This document shows positions 35,656-46,182 of a DNA stretch of 64,000 nucleotides, in pieces (position 1 is the first letter of the stretch; each line of letters begins with the position of its first letter). The DNA is from Cryphonectria parasitica EP155. Its lineage: Eukaryota; Ascomycota; Sordariomycetes; Diaporthales; Cryphonectriaceae. Both the position numbers and the translations under genes were made by a program. The stretch covers positions 1,612,001 through 1,676,000 of the forward strand of contig NW_024468909.1 of assembly GCF_011745365.1 (NCBI RefSeq). Reading direction: 5' to 3'. The notes under the pieces were generated by a model. The model was not told the origin of the DNA and searched no databases. It was given only the letters and a program-made list of their open reading frames with translations.

Positions 35656-37347
35656 TCACTGGGCAGCAGGAGGGTCCTCGTCGTCGGGCTGGTCGAACAG
35701 GAAGTTCGCAGCGAGCTCCTCGTTCTTATCGCATGCGAAGTAGGCCTGGATGGCCTGGTCACGGTCGAAACCGAGGCGGCACAGCTGCGCAAGAGGTCAG
35801 TCTCACATGTCCAAGGTGAATTTTTGTTTTGTGAGGGTACGTACACGTTCGATGGCATCGCGCTCCTCCTCGGTGACGGCAATGGCCTGAGCACCAGGGG
35901 GCAGAGGAGCATCGTCGTCGGCATCCTCACCGAGCAGGCTGAGGAACTGGTCCGGGTTCTGAGCGATCAGCTGGGCAAGCTGGGGATTGCTAGCACCGAG
36001 TTGCTGCAGGATCGGCTCGAGCATCTGAGGCTGCTGCTGGACGACTTGACGGAGCTGCTGGAACTGGGCATTGTTGCGCAGGAAGTCCAGATTGCCAAAT
36101 CCCTGCGCAGTAGCAGCAGCCGCAGCTGCGGCCAGACCTCCAGCCCCAGCACCAGCGGCGGCAGGTCGACCGGCAGCAGCTCCAGAACCGCCACGTCCCT
36201 GTTGTGCAGCAAGGTCGAACAGGTTCACGTTGCCATCGTCACCACCAGCGGCAGCGGCGGAAGCTGGCGGGGGAGCGGAGGCGGCGGGCTGCTGTGCGGC
36301 AGGGGCTGCGGGGCGCTGCTGCTCTTGTTGCACATTATCGGGGATACCCTGTGTATAAACGTAAGCCATGTTTGCCACCCCGAAACGAGTGTCTCGGCAC
36401 GGGTGCTCACATTCAAGAGGTACTCCACGGCGCGATCAGGGTTGGAGAAGGCTGCGCGCATGGCAGCATCGATCTGACTCCGCTCAAAACCCATAGCCTC
36501 CATATTTGCGACCGCCTCGGCGCGCTGGTCTCCCGTGGCCAGGGCGTTGGGGTCGTTATAGTTGGCATCTGAAGTCCGGGCGGCTGGAGTGGGAGTCGCC
36601 GGCGCGGCCGCAGCAGCGGGCGCTGAGGTCGTTGCAGCTGGAGCGGCTGGAGGGGCAGGCGTGGAGGAGGAGGTGGCGGCTGGGGCGGGCGTTGCGGGCA
36701 CGGGAGTAGATGAGGAGGCAGCAGGCTTGGGTTCAGCTTTGGGCTGGAGGGGTTGGTCTTGATCAGCATGTGGACGTAACAAGGCAGGAGGAATTGGCAT
36801 GGCGGAGCATACCTTGTTCACAACACAGACAACAAAGCCCTTCTCCTCAATCTTGTAGCTCTCAACAGTCTCCTCATCCTTGAGGATCTTGCCTATGGTG
36901 GGGTGTCAGTTGATTATTGTAGCAGCATCACGGCGCCTGGGGACATGAATGCCATCATCCTACCAGCATGAATCAACTTCAGCAGCCCGCGATCCCACCC
37001 CTTCTCAGCAGAGATCTTGTCCTTGACAGAAGAAACCTGATTCCAAAGGTCAGCTGTAGTACAATAGGAGAGATGAAGGGTAAAATCATCGTTGCGCTGG
37101 CCTGGTGCCAGGTGGTTTTGGGGGTGTTTGACCAGGGTGGGGAGGGGCAATCGCATACCAAGTCGGAGGGTTCGCAGTCGATGACGAATTTCTGCTGCTT
37201 GAGGTCCTGATGAGCAGAAGAGGAGATGTCAACTTCAATTACTGATATCTTGTGCGCCTTGACAACAGACACAAGGTGGAACGTGGTGATGGAAAAGGGG
37301 GGTCATGGTGGTGGGCGCATCTGACGCACCTTGAAAGTAACCTTCAT
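35656..37347 (-). CDS. RAD23: UV excision repair / proteasome shuttle protein Rad23
   Basis: Adaptor that binds the Rad4/XPC damage-recognition factor in nucleotide excision repair and delivers ubiquitinated proteins to the proteasome. Seven exons, complement(35656-35784, 35845-36348, 36411-36743, 36813-36892, 36964-37036, 37159-37206, 37330-37347), sum to 1185 nt and 394 aa, the usual length. The first exon codes only six residues (MKVTFK). Domains: ubiquitin-like (1-73; MKVTFKDLKQQKFVIDCEPS, GKILKDEETV), Ala/Pro/Thr-rich linker, UBA1 (145-184; MEAMGFERSQIDAAMRAAF, RAVEYLLN), a Gly/Ala linker, XPC-binding domain (271-325; LDFLRNNAQFQQLRQVVQQQ, LLGE) and UBA2 (343-384; IERLCRLGFDRDQAIQAYF, NEELAANFLF). 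Every splice junction is GT-AG and in frame. Domain order is exactly that of Rad23. Confidence 0.95.
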
Positions 37348-38528
37348 CTTGGGCAACACAGCTGCAGCTATCGACTGCTCTTAGTTGTGACTGTGAGGAT
37401 GTCCGTCTGGATTGGTAATGGGGAAAGACTCTGGAGGGGAAAGACGAAGTTCCAGTCCCGAAGCAGGAAGGAAAAGAGGAGGTTGGCCTGTGATGTTGTG
37501 GTTGGTGGTGGTGGCAGGATGATGCTACCTTTGATTTAGTGGTGGTGGTGTAGAGAGAGAGAGAGAGAGGGTCAGTTTTGGAGTTCTGTGGTCTCGGTTC
37601 ATGTGCTGAAAGTTAGCTAGTTGGCGGGGGTTCTAGAGACTGGCGCCTAGGTTTGACGCTCTGCTGGCAGGCAGTGGGGTAAGGCGAGCCATGGAAAAAG
37701 AAATGTGGGGGGGTGACGACGTAGCTAGACTGCAGCCTTGGGTCTTGCCTGCCTTTGCAAATGTTGCAGAACCTTGGGAAGGCAATTGTGACAGCTGCAG
37801 CTAGGATCCTCTCTCCCCCGTCACCTTCTTGCTTCTTCTTTGGCCCCTCACTTCCAATCCCACCAATGACAAGACCAGTCAGACCTGTCCGTCAGTCTTT
37901 TCGTTTGGTTTCTTGAGGTCATTTTGAAGGTTAATATGTATAATCTGATCTGAGAAATGACCAATCTCAAGCAACTTTGCTGGGCACCAGAGACTACAAC
38001 ACGCGCTCACATCAACATCCTCTGCAGCTTTCAAGTGCGATTCTTCATTTGATTGTATCTTTCATTTTATTGTCTGTGCTATTTTACTTTGCATTTTGTG
38101 ATCCAAAGCTGGGACCAAACCGTATTCATCATGGATGGACAGTCCAACGTCCTCATCCTCCAGCAGAGCTACTCCCCTCCTCTTGATCGTGACTCCTCAG
38201 TCCATCTATCCCATTCAAGCAAGAAGCCTCAAGCACCATGGCGCCTGAAGATTGGGTATAGAAGAGAGACAAGAAGAGAAAAGAAAGAATGGTATCAAAA
38301 AAAAAAAAATCAAAAAAAGATCGCCTGACTAGTCCAGGCCTTCCCAGTCCAACCCTCGAAACCCTTGATGGTTTTCCCCCCAACTTGAGCCAAGTTCGAC
38401 CCCTATATATTTGAATATGTATAAGATACTAAAGTTATGTGTAAGGAGCGTCAAAGCATGGGACATAGCCAAATGCGAGTATGGAGAAACGTTCCACAGT
38501 CATAAAAAGAGACCGACACCTGCGGTTC
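37348..38528. other. RAD23 upstream region and 3' flank of the four-helix gene
   Basis: About 1.2 kb holding the RAD23 promoter (right of its ATG at 37347) and the 3' UTR of the next - strand gene. A short (GA)n tract lies at 37551-37569 and an A-rich stretch at 38296-38320. No coding region was recognised. Confidence 0.55.
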
Positions 38529-40067
38529 TCACCACCCGTCAGTGGGCGGCAGCGCCTCGAGCCCCGGGCCCGAGGGTCCCTCGCGACTCTCTGTCTTCCT
38601 CACCTGATATCCGACCAGGCTCGTTCGTGAGCCGGCATTAAGGATGAAATCAGGGATGGGAGGCGTAATTTCCCTCTCCGGCACATCGGCCTCTTGTCTT
38701 TTCTCGTCGTCGTCGTCCTCCTCCTCCTCTTCTGCCGGCTCTAGGCTGCTCTCATCGCTAGCTGCGCTCAGCGTCTTCGAACTGGCCATGTTAAAACTGT
38801 CGGATGACCCACTCAACGTCAGTGGGCTCGATACGGCGGGCAAGCTGCCACTGCGCATGCGTCGCAGGCTGCGGATGCTCTGCCGATCCGAGATAACCCA
38901 GCCGGCCTGAGGCGCGGCAATGACGATGGTGCCTGGGCTGGCGAGCGGTGCTGGGGTCGGCGAGTCGGAGCGGAAGAGCGGGTGGATGTGTGACTCGCTC
39001 GCCGAGGTGTGCTGGGTAAGGCCGCGCTTCGGTGGCGGCGCAGGTAGCTCTGAGCGGGCCGACCCCGCGGGACTGAAGCTGCGGCTGCGTCTGGCCACAC
39101 GCCAGGGCGCCTCGAGGTCCGAGTCCAGGTCCAGAGGCGTTCCCGGGCTGGGGCACCGGCTCGTCGTCGGCGAGGCCGGGATAGTCTCGAGGAAGCGGGT
39201 CCCCGCTAATGGCGACGATCCGGACTCGAGCACGGTCTGGCGGCACTGCGCATCAACGCCCGAGGTATCCCAGGAGTCGAAGCTGTCGATGGTGGCGATG
39301 GAGCGTGCCCGATTGTCCATGGACTCGATCGAGGCCGCCCGCCGAACCGACCGCTGGCTGCGGCCGCTGCCGGAGATCAGGCGGTTCCTGGAGGTGATGG
39401 GCCGCACAGCGTGGGCCAGAGTCGACGTGATGGTGGAGATGGTGTCCGTCGCCGAGAAGCCACCAGTTGAGGGCCGAGGGCTCTTGGATTCCATCGATAC
39501 GGCGCGCGACGAGGGCTCGGTCGGCGGGAGCGTGCTCTCGTAGGGCACTGCCTTGACCCGCCTCGCGGGCTGCCAGCTAGGCTGCCAGCCGATCTCCTGC
39601 ATGCCTGGCGTGCTCGAGCGGCCGTGGTCCTGGCTGCGGCCGGCGAGGTGGCGCGTGACAAGAAACAGCAGCTGTGTGATGAATGAGATCAGCAGCATAA
39701 TTGCTGTCCCCGCCAGAAAACCAGACGTGGCGCCTCCGAGGTTCCTGTTGATGGAGAGGGAGATGAGACACCCAACTGTGAGTACGGCGACGAGCACACA
39801 CAGCCCTATACCGGACCCAAACAGCAGCGGCGACACTTTTCTTGCTGAGCTTTCTCCTCCCCCTCTCATAGATGTGAACAATATCCATGACAACAGGATC
39901 AGCACTGCAAGTTCGAGTATTGCTGATATGACGGCGACGGCCTCGGTTGCTGCTATGTGACCCGCGCGAGGGAGGGCCAGGATAATTTGGAGAACTAGTA
40001 AGATGGTCGACGACGACAAAGCTATTGTCCCGGGCACCGCTGGCGCCATCCCCCGGAATGTGTCCAT
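38529..40067 (-). CDS. Unrecognised four-helix membrane protein with long Ser-rich tail
   Basis: I do not recognise this protein. The single exon encodes 512 aa from ATG 40067 (MDTFRGMAP; a second Met follows at residue 7). Four hydrophobic segments lie at about 10-31, 41-64, 80-105 and 112-138, joined by short loops, giving a compact N-terminal membrane domain of MARVEL/four-TM size. The remaining ~370 residues look disordered and cytosolic, with many Ser, Pro and Arg and repeated RS/SP sites that suggest phosphorylation. There is an acidic run (EEEEEDDDDE) near 455-470. No signal peptide is separable from TM1. Codon usage and GC content look like those of neighbouring genes. It is tandem with RAD23 but more than 1.1 kb apart. 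It could be a fungal plasma-membrane scaffold, but no function can be assigned. Confidence 0.75.
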   Translation of the reverse strand: MDTFRGMAPAVPGTIALSSSTILLVLQIILALPRAGHIAATEAVAVISAILELAVLILLSWILFTSMRGGGESSARKVSPLLFGSGIGLCVLVAVLTVGCLISLSINRNLGGATSGFLAGTAIMLLISFITQLLFLVTRHLAGRSQDHGRSSTPGMQEIGWQPSWQPARRVKAVPYESTLPPTEPSSRAVSMESKSPRPSTGGFSATDTISTITSTLAHAVRPITSRNRLISGSGRSQRSVRRAASIESMDNRARSIATIDSFDSWDTSGVDAQCRQTVLESGSSPLAGTRFLETIPASPTTSRCPSPGTPLDLDSDLEAPWRVARRSRSFSPAGSARSELPAPPPKRGLTQHTSASESHIHPLFRSDSPTPAPLASPGTIVIAAPQAGWVISDRQSIRSLRRMRSGSLPAVSSPLTLSGSSDSFNMASSKTLSAASDESSLEPAEEEEEDDDDEKRQEADVPEREITPPIPDFILNAGSRTSLVGYQVRKTESREGPSGPGLEALPPTDGW

Positions 40068-40480
40068 TCTTTTTGGTGTGAGAGAGAGACTGAGACTGAG
40101 AATACTGTGGTGGGTTTGAACTGTGGGGACGGCTCATGCGTCGTCAGGAATGATAGATCATGTGCGGCGGCGGGGTCTAAGACAGATCGATCGACAACAC
40201 TTTCGAGATCGAGAAAACCACTGAGGCGAGAACGAAAGTGGTGAGAGATTTTCTGCAGATCCGGGGCTGTCAACGCCTCTCTGCAGCGAACTTGTGATGT
40301 GATGAAACGAGTGGACGAAGGTCGATCAGCCCTCTCTGGGTTATTGGAAGAAAATGTTGGGATGCGCGCTGCGTGGGAAGGGGGAAAAAAAATTAAAGTT
40401 GGAAGAAAAGAAAGAAAAAAAGGTCGCCGGGTGGTCTTATTTCAGAAAAGAAGCAGATGTGCGTGGTAGTAATTCGCTGG

Positions 40481-40481
<1 letters not shown>

Positions 40482-40514
<33 letters not shown>
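40482..40514. repeat. (AC)n microsatellite
   Basis: About sixteen uninterrupted AC dinucleotides, some 415 nt upstream of the four-helix membrane protein start codon. Confidence 0.95.
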
Positions 40515-40516
<2 letters not shown>

Positions 40517-40865
40517 TACACACAGGGCTGTCGCCCAGATCGAGTCGAGAATGTCCCCTGTGGGCGGGGCCCCCCTTGGCTTGGCGATCAGAAGAGATCC
40601 CAGCCGGTGGACCGGCACGTCCGGAGTTTACTTGGGAAGCCAGGAACAGTGGGGACCGTTGTGGGCGGTGGGAATCGGTAAGTAGCTGAAAAGGATGATG
40701 AAACAGGCTCGAGGAGATCCAAGAACAAGGTTTGGTGTTCTGGTGGGGTAGAGGAGAAAAAACAGTGGACCGGCAAGGCTGAAAGGAAGATTGACAGCAC
40801 CAAGCTGGGTCGGATTCTGTCTGTCTTTCTGTCTCGGATGAAGCAGAGGCGCCTTTCTGAAGGAT

Positions 40866-40898
40866 ATGAGAGAGAGGGAGAGGGAGAGGGAGAGGGAG
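40866..40898. repeat. (GAGAGG)n-type hexamer microsatellite
   Basis: A run of GA dinucleotides passes into GGGAGA hexamers repeated about four times. It is fully purine on this strand and lies in non-coding DNA. Confidence 0.85.
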
Positions 40899-43800
40899 GG
40901 ACGGCGGTATAGTGGCTTCTGGGATGTTGATATCAAAGTTTTTGTCCTTCTTTTGAATTGAGTTGTGAGAGGGAGCAGGGCTCGTTTCCAAGAGTATGTA
41001 TATGCGACAGACAGCTGGACCGTTTGTGGGTTGCCCAGGCATGGGCGTGTCGTGTGCTTATTGGACTGGGGGATAATATTTCGTTTTTGAGATCCACCTT
41101 GGTTCCGGGTTGATAGCTGTTGCGACGACCCGGGGTTCGGCGGGGGGGGGGGGGGAGGAGGAGAAAGAAAAACCAAGACCACTGTGGCTTAATTATGACG
41201 GAGTGTAGTGGGTTGTTTGCTGCATGTGTGGGCTGGTGACAAGAAATGGCTGGGCCTTGTTTGTGTTACGATACTGTAAGGTCATGAATGAATGAAGCGG
41301 CGGCAGACGCCGGTAATTGAGTGGGAAAGGTTTTCCCTTTGTAAGTGTGGCCTTGGAAAGTGTAGGGGTGTAATTCTCCGAAGAGGAAGATTTGACTCGT
41401 CTATGCGTGGCAATGCCCAAGTGCCGCACACCCAGCAAGGGAATAATTAGAAAAGAAGATGATCAAGGGGCGACAAAGAAGAAGAAAAGGAAGAGGCAGA
41501 GAAAGAGATAGATTGTGATTGATTGGTTAAACAATTCCAGGGTGAGTGAGATAGCGGTAAGGGGGGGGAGGGCAGAGAAGGTTCAGCGACGAGGAGTAAA
41601 CATGGGCCCTCTCTCAGCTTTTAATTCAAAAAGGAAATCCTGAGGCCCCTCACCGCTATGACAGCTGGGAGAGAAGGGGAAGAAAAAGGGCCCCGGCCAG
41701 AGTGACCCAGGAGGCGGAACAGCAGGGGCTGGAGGGGGGGGGGGGAACAGAGCCACTTTGGCCTTTTAGGGTTGATCACAGACTCTATGCTAACGTAGCA
41801 TAGAAAGAATAAGAACGCACGGTGGCTTTTGTTAGGGGCCAACAGAAGAGGAGGGAGAAGAAGAAGAAGAAGAAGAGAAAACGGCAGCAGGATCGTGGTC
41901 TGAACGTGACGATGTCCTTGCGCTGGTAAGAGACCCAAACGCGAGAAAGAGAGATGAGAGGAGGACGACGAGACAATTATGGATCCTCCTTCTCCAGGTT
42001 TTTTCTCTTCTTTCTCTTCTTTGGGTCGCGCCTCTCCCCCCATCCCCCCCTTCTGCTTTACAAATTGCCAGGTCATGGACCCAGACGCGTCGTGCGTCGC
42101 GTTGAATGATCCTGGTTCCGGAGCAATGACATGGTCAGCCTCCTTCCTACTTATGCATGGTAGTACAGACTGTAGTCTTCTTGTGTGTGTGTTTGTTTTT
42201 TGTTCCAATTGGTAGGCCCCCCCCCGGACGTTTCTAGGGGGGGGTTGCACCGGGACACCGGGACCTGCATAAGAGTGGGCACCTCTTCGCTCCCAGCTGT
42301 GCGACCGGGGAGTGGTGTGGATAGACCGGGGGGCGTTGTTCGTTTTCTTGGCTTGGCTGCTTGGGTACTTTGGGCTAACGATGGGTCGGGCAGGGCCAGC
42401 CCCTCTGATGATGAGCCCTGGGTCCGAGTGGTGTTTTGGATGAAGAATGGGGTTGGGAAGGGGCCGCCGTCTGGGGTTTTGTTTACTTCTCGTGCTTTCT
42501 ACAATGTTCACACGTAGCAGCAGTGTATAAATGGGGTGTGCAAAGTGAGGAGGGGGCCTTGATTCTGTAGAAGAAAAGGGCTTTTTGCTTTTCTTTGGCT
42601 GCTGCTGCTGCTGCTGCTACTCCTCCTACTACTTTTGTGAGAGACCGAGTATTATGGGCTGGGATCATGCAAGACACGAGCTAAAAACACACAAAAAAAC
42701 ATGGCTGTGAAATGAGTGAGCGGGGGCAGAAAGGGAAAACTAAAAATCTCGCGATCGAGGCGTGATCGTGGTAAAACAACAAGACTTCCTAACAAGGACC
42801 ACTCTGTCCTGATGGTACTATAGAATACATAATACAGTAATGTAATGTGTGTGCCATGTATTGAAGGATCAAAGAGGCGTTCTCACATACCATAGTAGTA
42901 CCCAGGTGGCTGGACTTATCTATGAGCACTATGTGGGTGCTATATGTGTGGCAGTGTGGCTTGTGGGCGCAGGTGTTGGATGGGGGGGGGGGGGGAGGGA
43001 ACTTGTGTTGAGAAGAAAGAAAAAGGAAAAATCAGATAAGCTCTGCTCACCACACCACATGTAAAGTTTCGGCAAACCAACAATGTAGGCCCCCTCCCTG
43101 TCTGAGCCTCTGCTTTGGCTCCTCCGTTTTTTTTTTTTTGTTTTTGTTTGTTCCCCCTCTCTTCCTCTCTTTTCTTTCCCCCTCCTCCTGCCCCTCTTTG
43201 TTTTTTTTCCCCCATCCACCACCGCAAGCATGATCCCGTTGAGATCTAATGACAGCAAGTCCGTCGTCATATATGCGGGTCCCCATCGTGTTTTGTCGTG
43301 GTATCCCTCACTTACCGTAGTACACGGTAGGAAAGAAATTACCGACTAGTCAAGGCGAGCGTAGCATCGTCCCGCGGATCCTGAGTGGCCAGAACGTCGA
43401 GCAGGACAAGGCTTTAATAAGAGAGATCGTGTAGCAATCTCCGTGCGCAAGCATAGTTAGTAGAGGCCAGAAGAGAGGAAGGAAGAGAACGAGAGAGAGA
43501 GAGAGAAAAGGTACTCCCAAAAAAGACACCAAACAGACCAGGATCAAGGGGCAAGAACCAGAACAGCCCGATCCAGGCCAAAACACTGTGTAATGCAGCG
43601 AGGTCGCCGGGGTCGAAGCTATAAGCTTGTTTAGGTACGATGTCTTACGGCTGCAGTGTACCTGGTCTAGGTTGTAATCCGACTTTAGTATGTCTCAGCC
43701 GGACCGCCTCGCGACAATCAACGACGAAAGGTTTGCAGCAGTGTGAGAGAAGGAAGAGAGAAGATAACAAGCAAGGAAGCAACAAGACCTGCTGCCTTTC

Positions 43801-46040
43801 TTACGATCCTGGGTCGTGAAATCTGTGTAACACTCCCGCAATATGAACATCACCTCATCTTGCACGTTGCAATAGGATTCCTGGGTCACAGTTTCGTATA
43901 ATTGAAGCATCGTCAGTCAAACCTGCATGTTGTTTGAGATTGCTGCGTATCCGATCCTCGACAGCCCGGAAAATCCGGCACAACGGTGACATCCAACCGT
44001 TTTCGCCAGCCAACATGATTTCAGTCTCTCAACCTCAACTATGAAGTATTTCCAAGTAACGTTTCGCCCTTTGCTAAGACTTGTTCCGACCAAAGGAGAG
44101 ATGGTGCCCAGTGTGACGGGTCTTTCCCCCCCCCCCCCCGGAGAGGTCTGTGTGTGTACAGATAGAAGTGGAACCAATGGCTGGGTTTTAAGGGATTTCC
44201 CCCACCTCTTTGTCTTCTTCATAGTGAGTGACCATGGTACTCTTCAACAAACGACCTCGTGTTTTTGTTTTGCTTGTTTTGTTTTTAAAAAATCTCATCA
44301 ACACAAACAAGTCTTGCTGAAGATTACGGATCCGGACACAACAGCAGGAAGTGCAGCTAAGCCAGGCCGCAATCTCCGTGTATCTTGATTATTGTTGTCA
44401 GTCTTTTCTTGAAAGGACATTGCCGTGATTCATGCCCGAGTTCGACAGGTTATTTGAAGGTATATTGCTTCCACAAGCGTCCCACTCTCTCCGCTGCCTC
44501 TCGAGACAGGCACACCCCTGTGATGATTGTGCCGAGCTCCTCCATAGTACAGTGGGGGTTGGCCAGACACCGGAGAGGTCCAGGAGATGATGTTGTTTCT
44601 GGGCAAAAGCGATCCGTTCATTTGTTCGTTTCTCTTTTCTTCCATCCAGCAGGCGACCGCTGACAGGACGGACATGCATCAATCTCTGTTTAAATAGTCT
44701 TTTGTTCTCGTCGTTTTCTTCCCATCTGGGGTGCAGAAGTCGAGAAGCCCAATTACCTACCACCGGCCTATTCTGGAATGACCGGCCACCACTCGAGCAG
44801 ACCTGGCCTAGCAATCTGGCGCCAGGTGTCAAAGGCATTGTAGCCATTGTTTTTTTTTGTTTTTTTTATTAGTGTTCATTGATTACGTCGGACTTTTGTT
44901 CTCTAAGACTTGGACATGGATCGGGGGGGGGGGGGTTCAAGGGGTTGCCTGGTGAGCCTCTCTGCCCGTGCCTCTCTGCCCGCGCCTCTTTTCAAACAAT
45001 GCCATGATGATGATGACCCGATCGAGAAGTGAGTCCTCCTGAGAGCCCTTTGTTTCCCCGGCGGGTCATCAATGGCCGTGCGCTCGTCCCTCAATAGGGG
45101 GGAAAGGGAAAACAAGGCTGCTGTGGGCAGCTCTTTGCCATATTAAGGGTCATCATGGGCTCTGAACAGCGACGAGAGAGGCCCTGCGTCTGTCTCCACC
45201 TGCGTCTTGGTCGTCGTGCCGGGGGGGTTCTGACTGACTCGGTGAGCCTCTACTGCTCTCCCGTCCTTCCTGAAATCGACGAAATATCCTGTGTTCTTTA
45301 TCTTATCCCCAATGCGAGGGAGTCATTTTAATGAGTGTTTGCGCATACCCACGATGACGAAGACTTTCTTGTTGGATTCATGTGAAGATCGAACAAGGAG
45401 GAAACTTTGTGGTGGAGAGGAGGGAGCCTCGGTTGCCGGAAGCCGCGGGCACTGCGAATCCAGAAAGAGTGGAGGTTATGCTCATGACGATGAATTCTTC
45501 CTCTGCATTTATCATATACATTCCTATTCTATATGAACAAACAGAGGTGTCATGTGCTTCGTACTATTACGTGAACGCAGTGGTGAAGTAGATATGATGA
45601 GCCATGGTTAGAGAGACGGAACCAAGTCTGGGAAAATAAAACGCGCCTCTGGCAAAGCCCTTCCCGCTCTAGCACTGCCACCCAATTGTGCTGATGGCAA
45701 GTCAATAGCGTGGAGGATGCCCATACCCAAGTCTCGGCACAATGATGCGTCGAAGCCACCTGATCACGACTTAAAGACTCTCTCTCGGCGCCTCTTCCGT
45801 CGTTTTTGCCCCTCCCAAGCAACCGTTGGTCGCAGTAAGCTAAGCCTCAAGAGGATCCAGGCTACTCCAGTTTTTACCGGCTGGGAGGGGATTCAAACGC
45901 CGCTCATGATTGCTGGGAGAATTTTGTTACACAAGAGGAGAAATGTAACTATGGGGTTGATTCTATTGGATTGGCACAGGCCAATCGTCATCTGTCCTGC
46001 GTATTGATACATATGTACATAATCAGTAGATATACTATGG

Positions 46041-46050
46041 TATATAAAAG
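46041..46050 (+). promoter_or_regulatory. TATA box of the GH35 beta-galactosidase gene
   Basis: TATATAAAAG lies 133-142 nt before the start codon at 46183. Its match to consensus and its position make it a good core-promoter candidate. TATA boxes are typical of inducible genes such as carbohydrate-active enzymes. Confidence 0.6.
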
Positions 46051-46182
46051 GAGAAAAGAGAGGCCATTCGATTCAAGAAAGAAGAAAAATAGAGAGTCGA
46101 AGAGAATGGTTCGACCAGCTCAGAGCAGATCTCGTCTTCCTCTTTCTCCTCCCCTTCTTCGCAGTGCCAAGTACTCGTCAAG

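Larger units (their letters stand above)
40068..46182. other. 6.1 kb gene desert with dense homopolymers and microsatellites
   Basis: This stretch separates the divergent four-helix membrane protein gene (-) and the GH35 gene (+). Open frames reach 296 codons (41621-42511, -) but are low in complexity, overlap on both strands and have no domain. Structural DNA is plentiful: (AC)n at 40482-40514, GAGAGG hexamers at 40866-40898, G14 at 41142-41155, G12 at 41734-41745, a CTG run near 42598-42618, G14 at 42982-42995, C14 at 44126-44139 and G13 at 44923-44935. There is also an inverted repeat, TACCGT-AGTAC-ACGGTA, at 43313-43329. A TATA box for the GH35 gene sits at the right end. Confidence 0.55.

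Noticed and set aside
41621..42511. 296-codon - strand frame in the 40-46 kb desert
   Set aside because: It spans homopolymers and microsatellites, gives low-complexity protein and has overlapping frames; no domain or credible start context.
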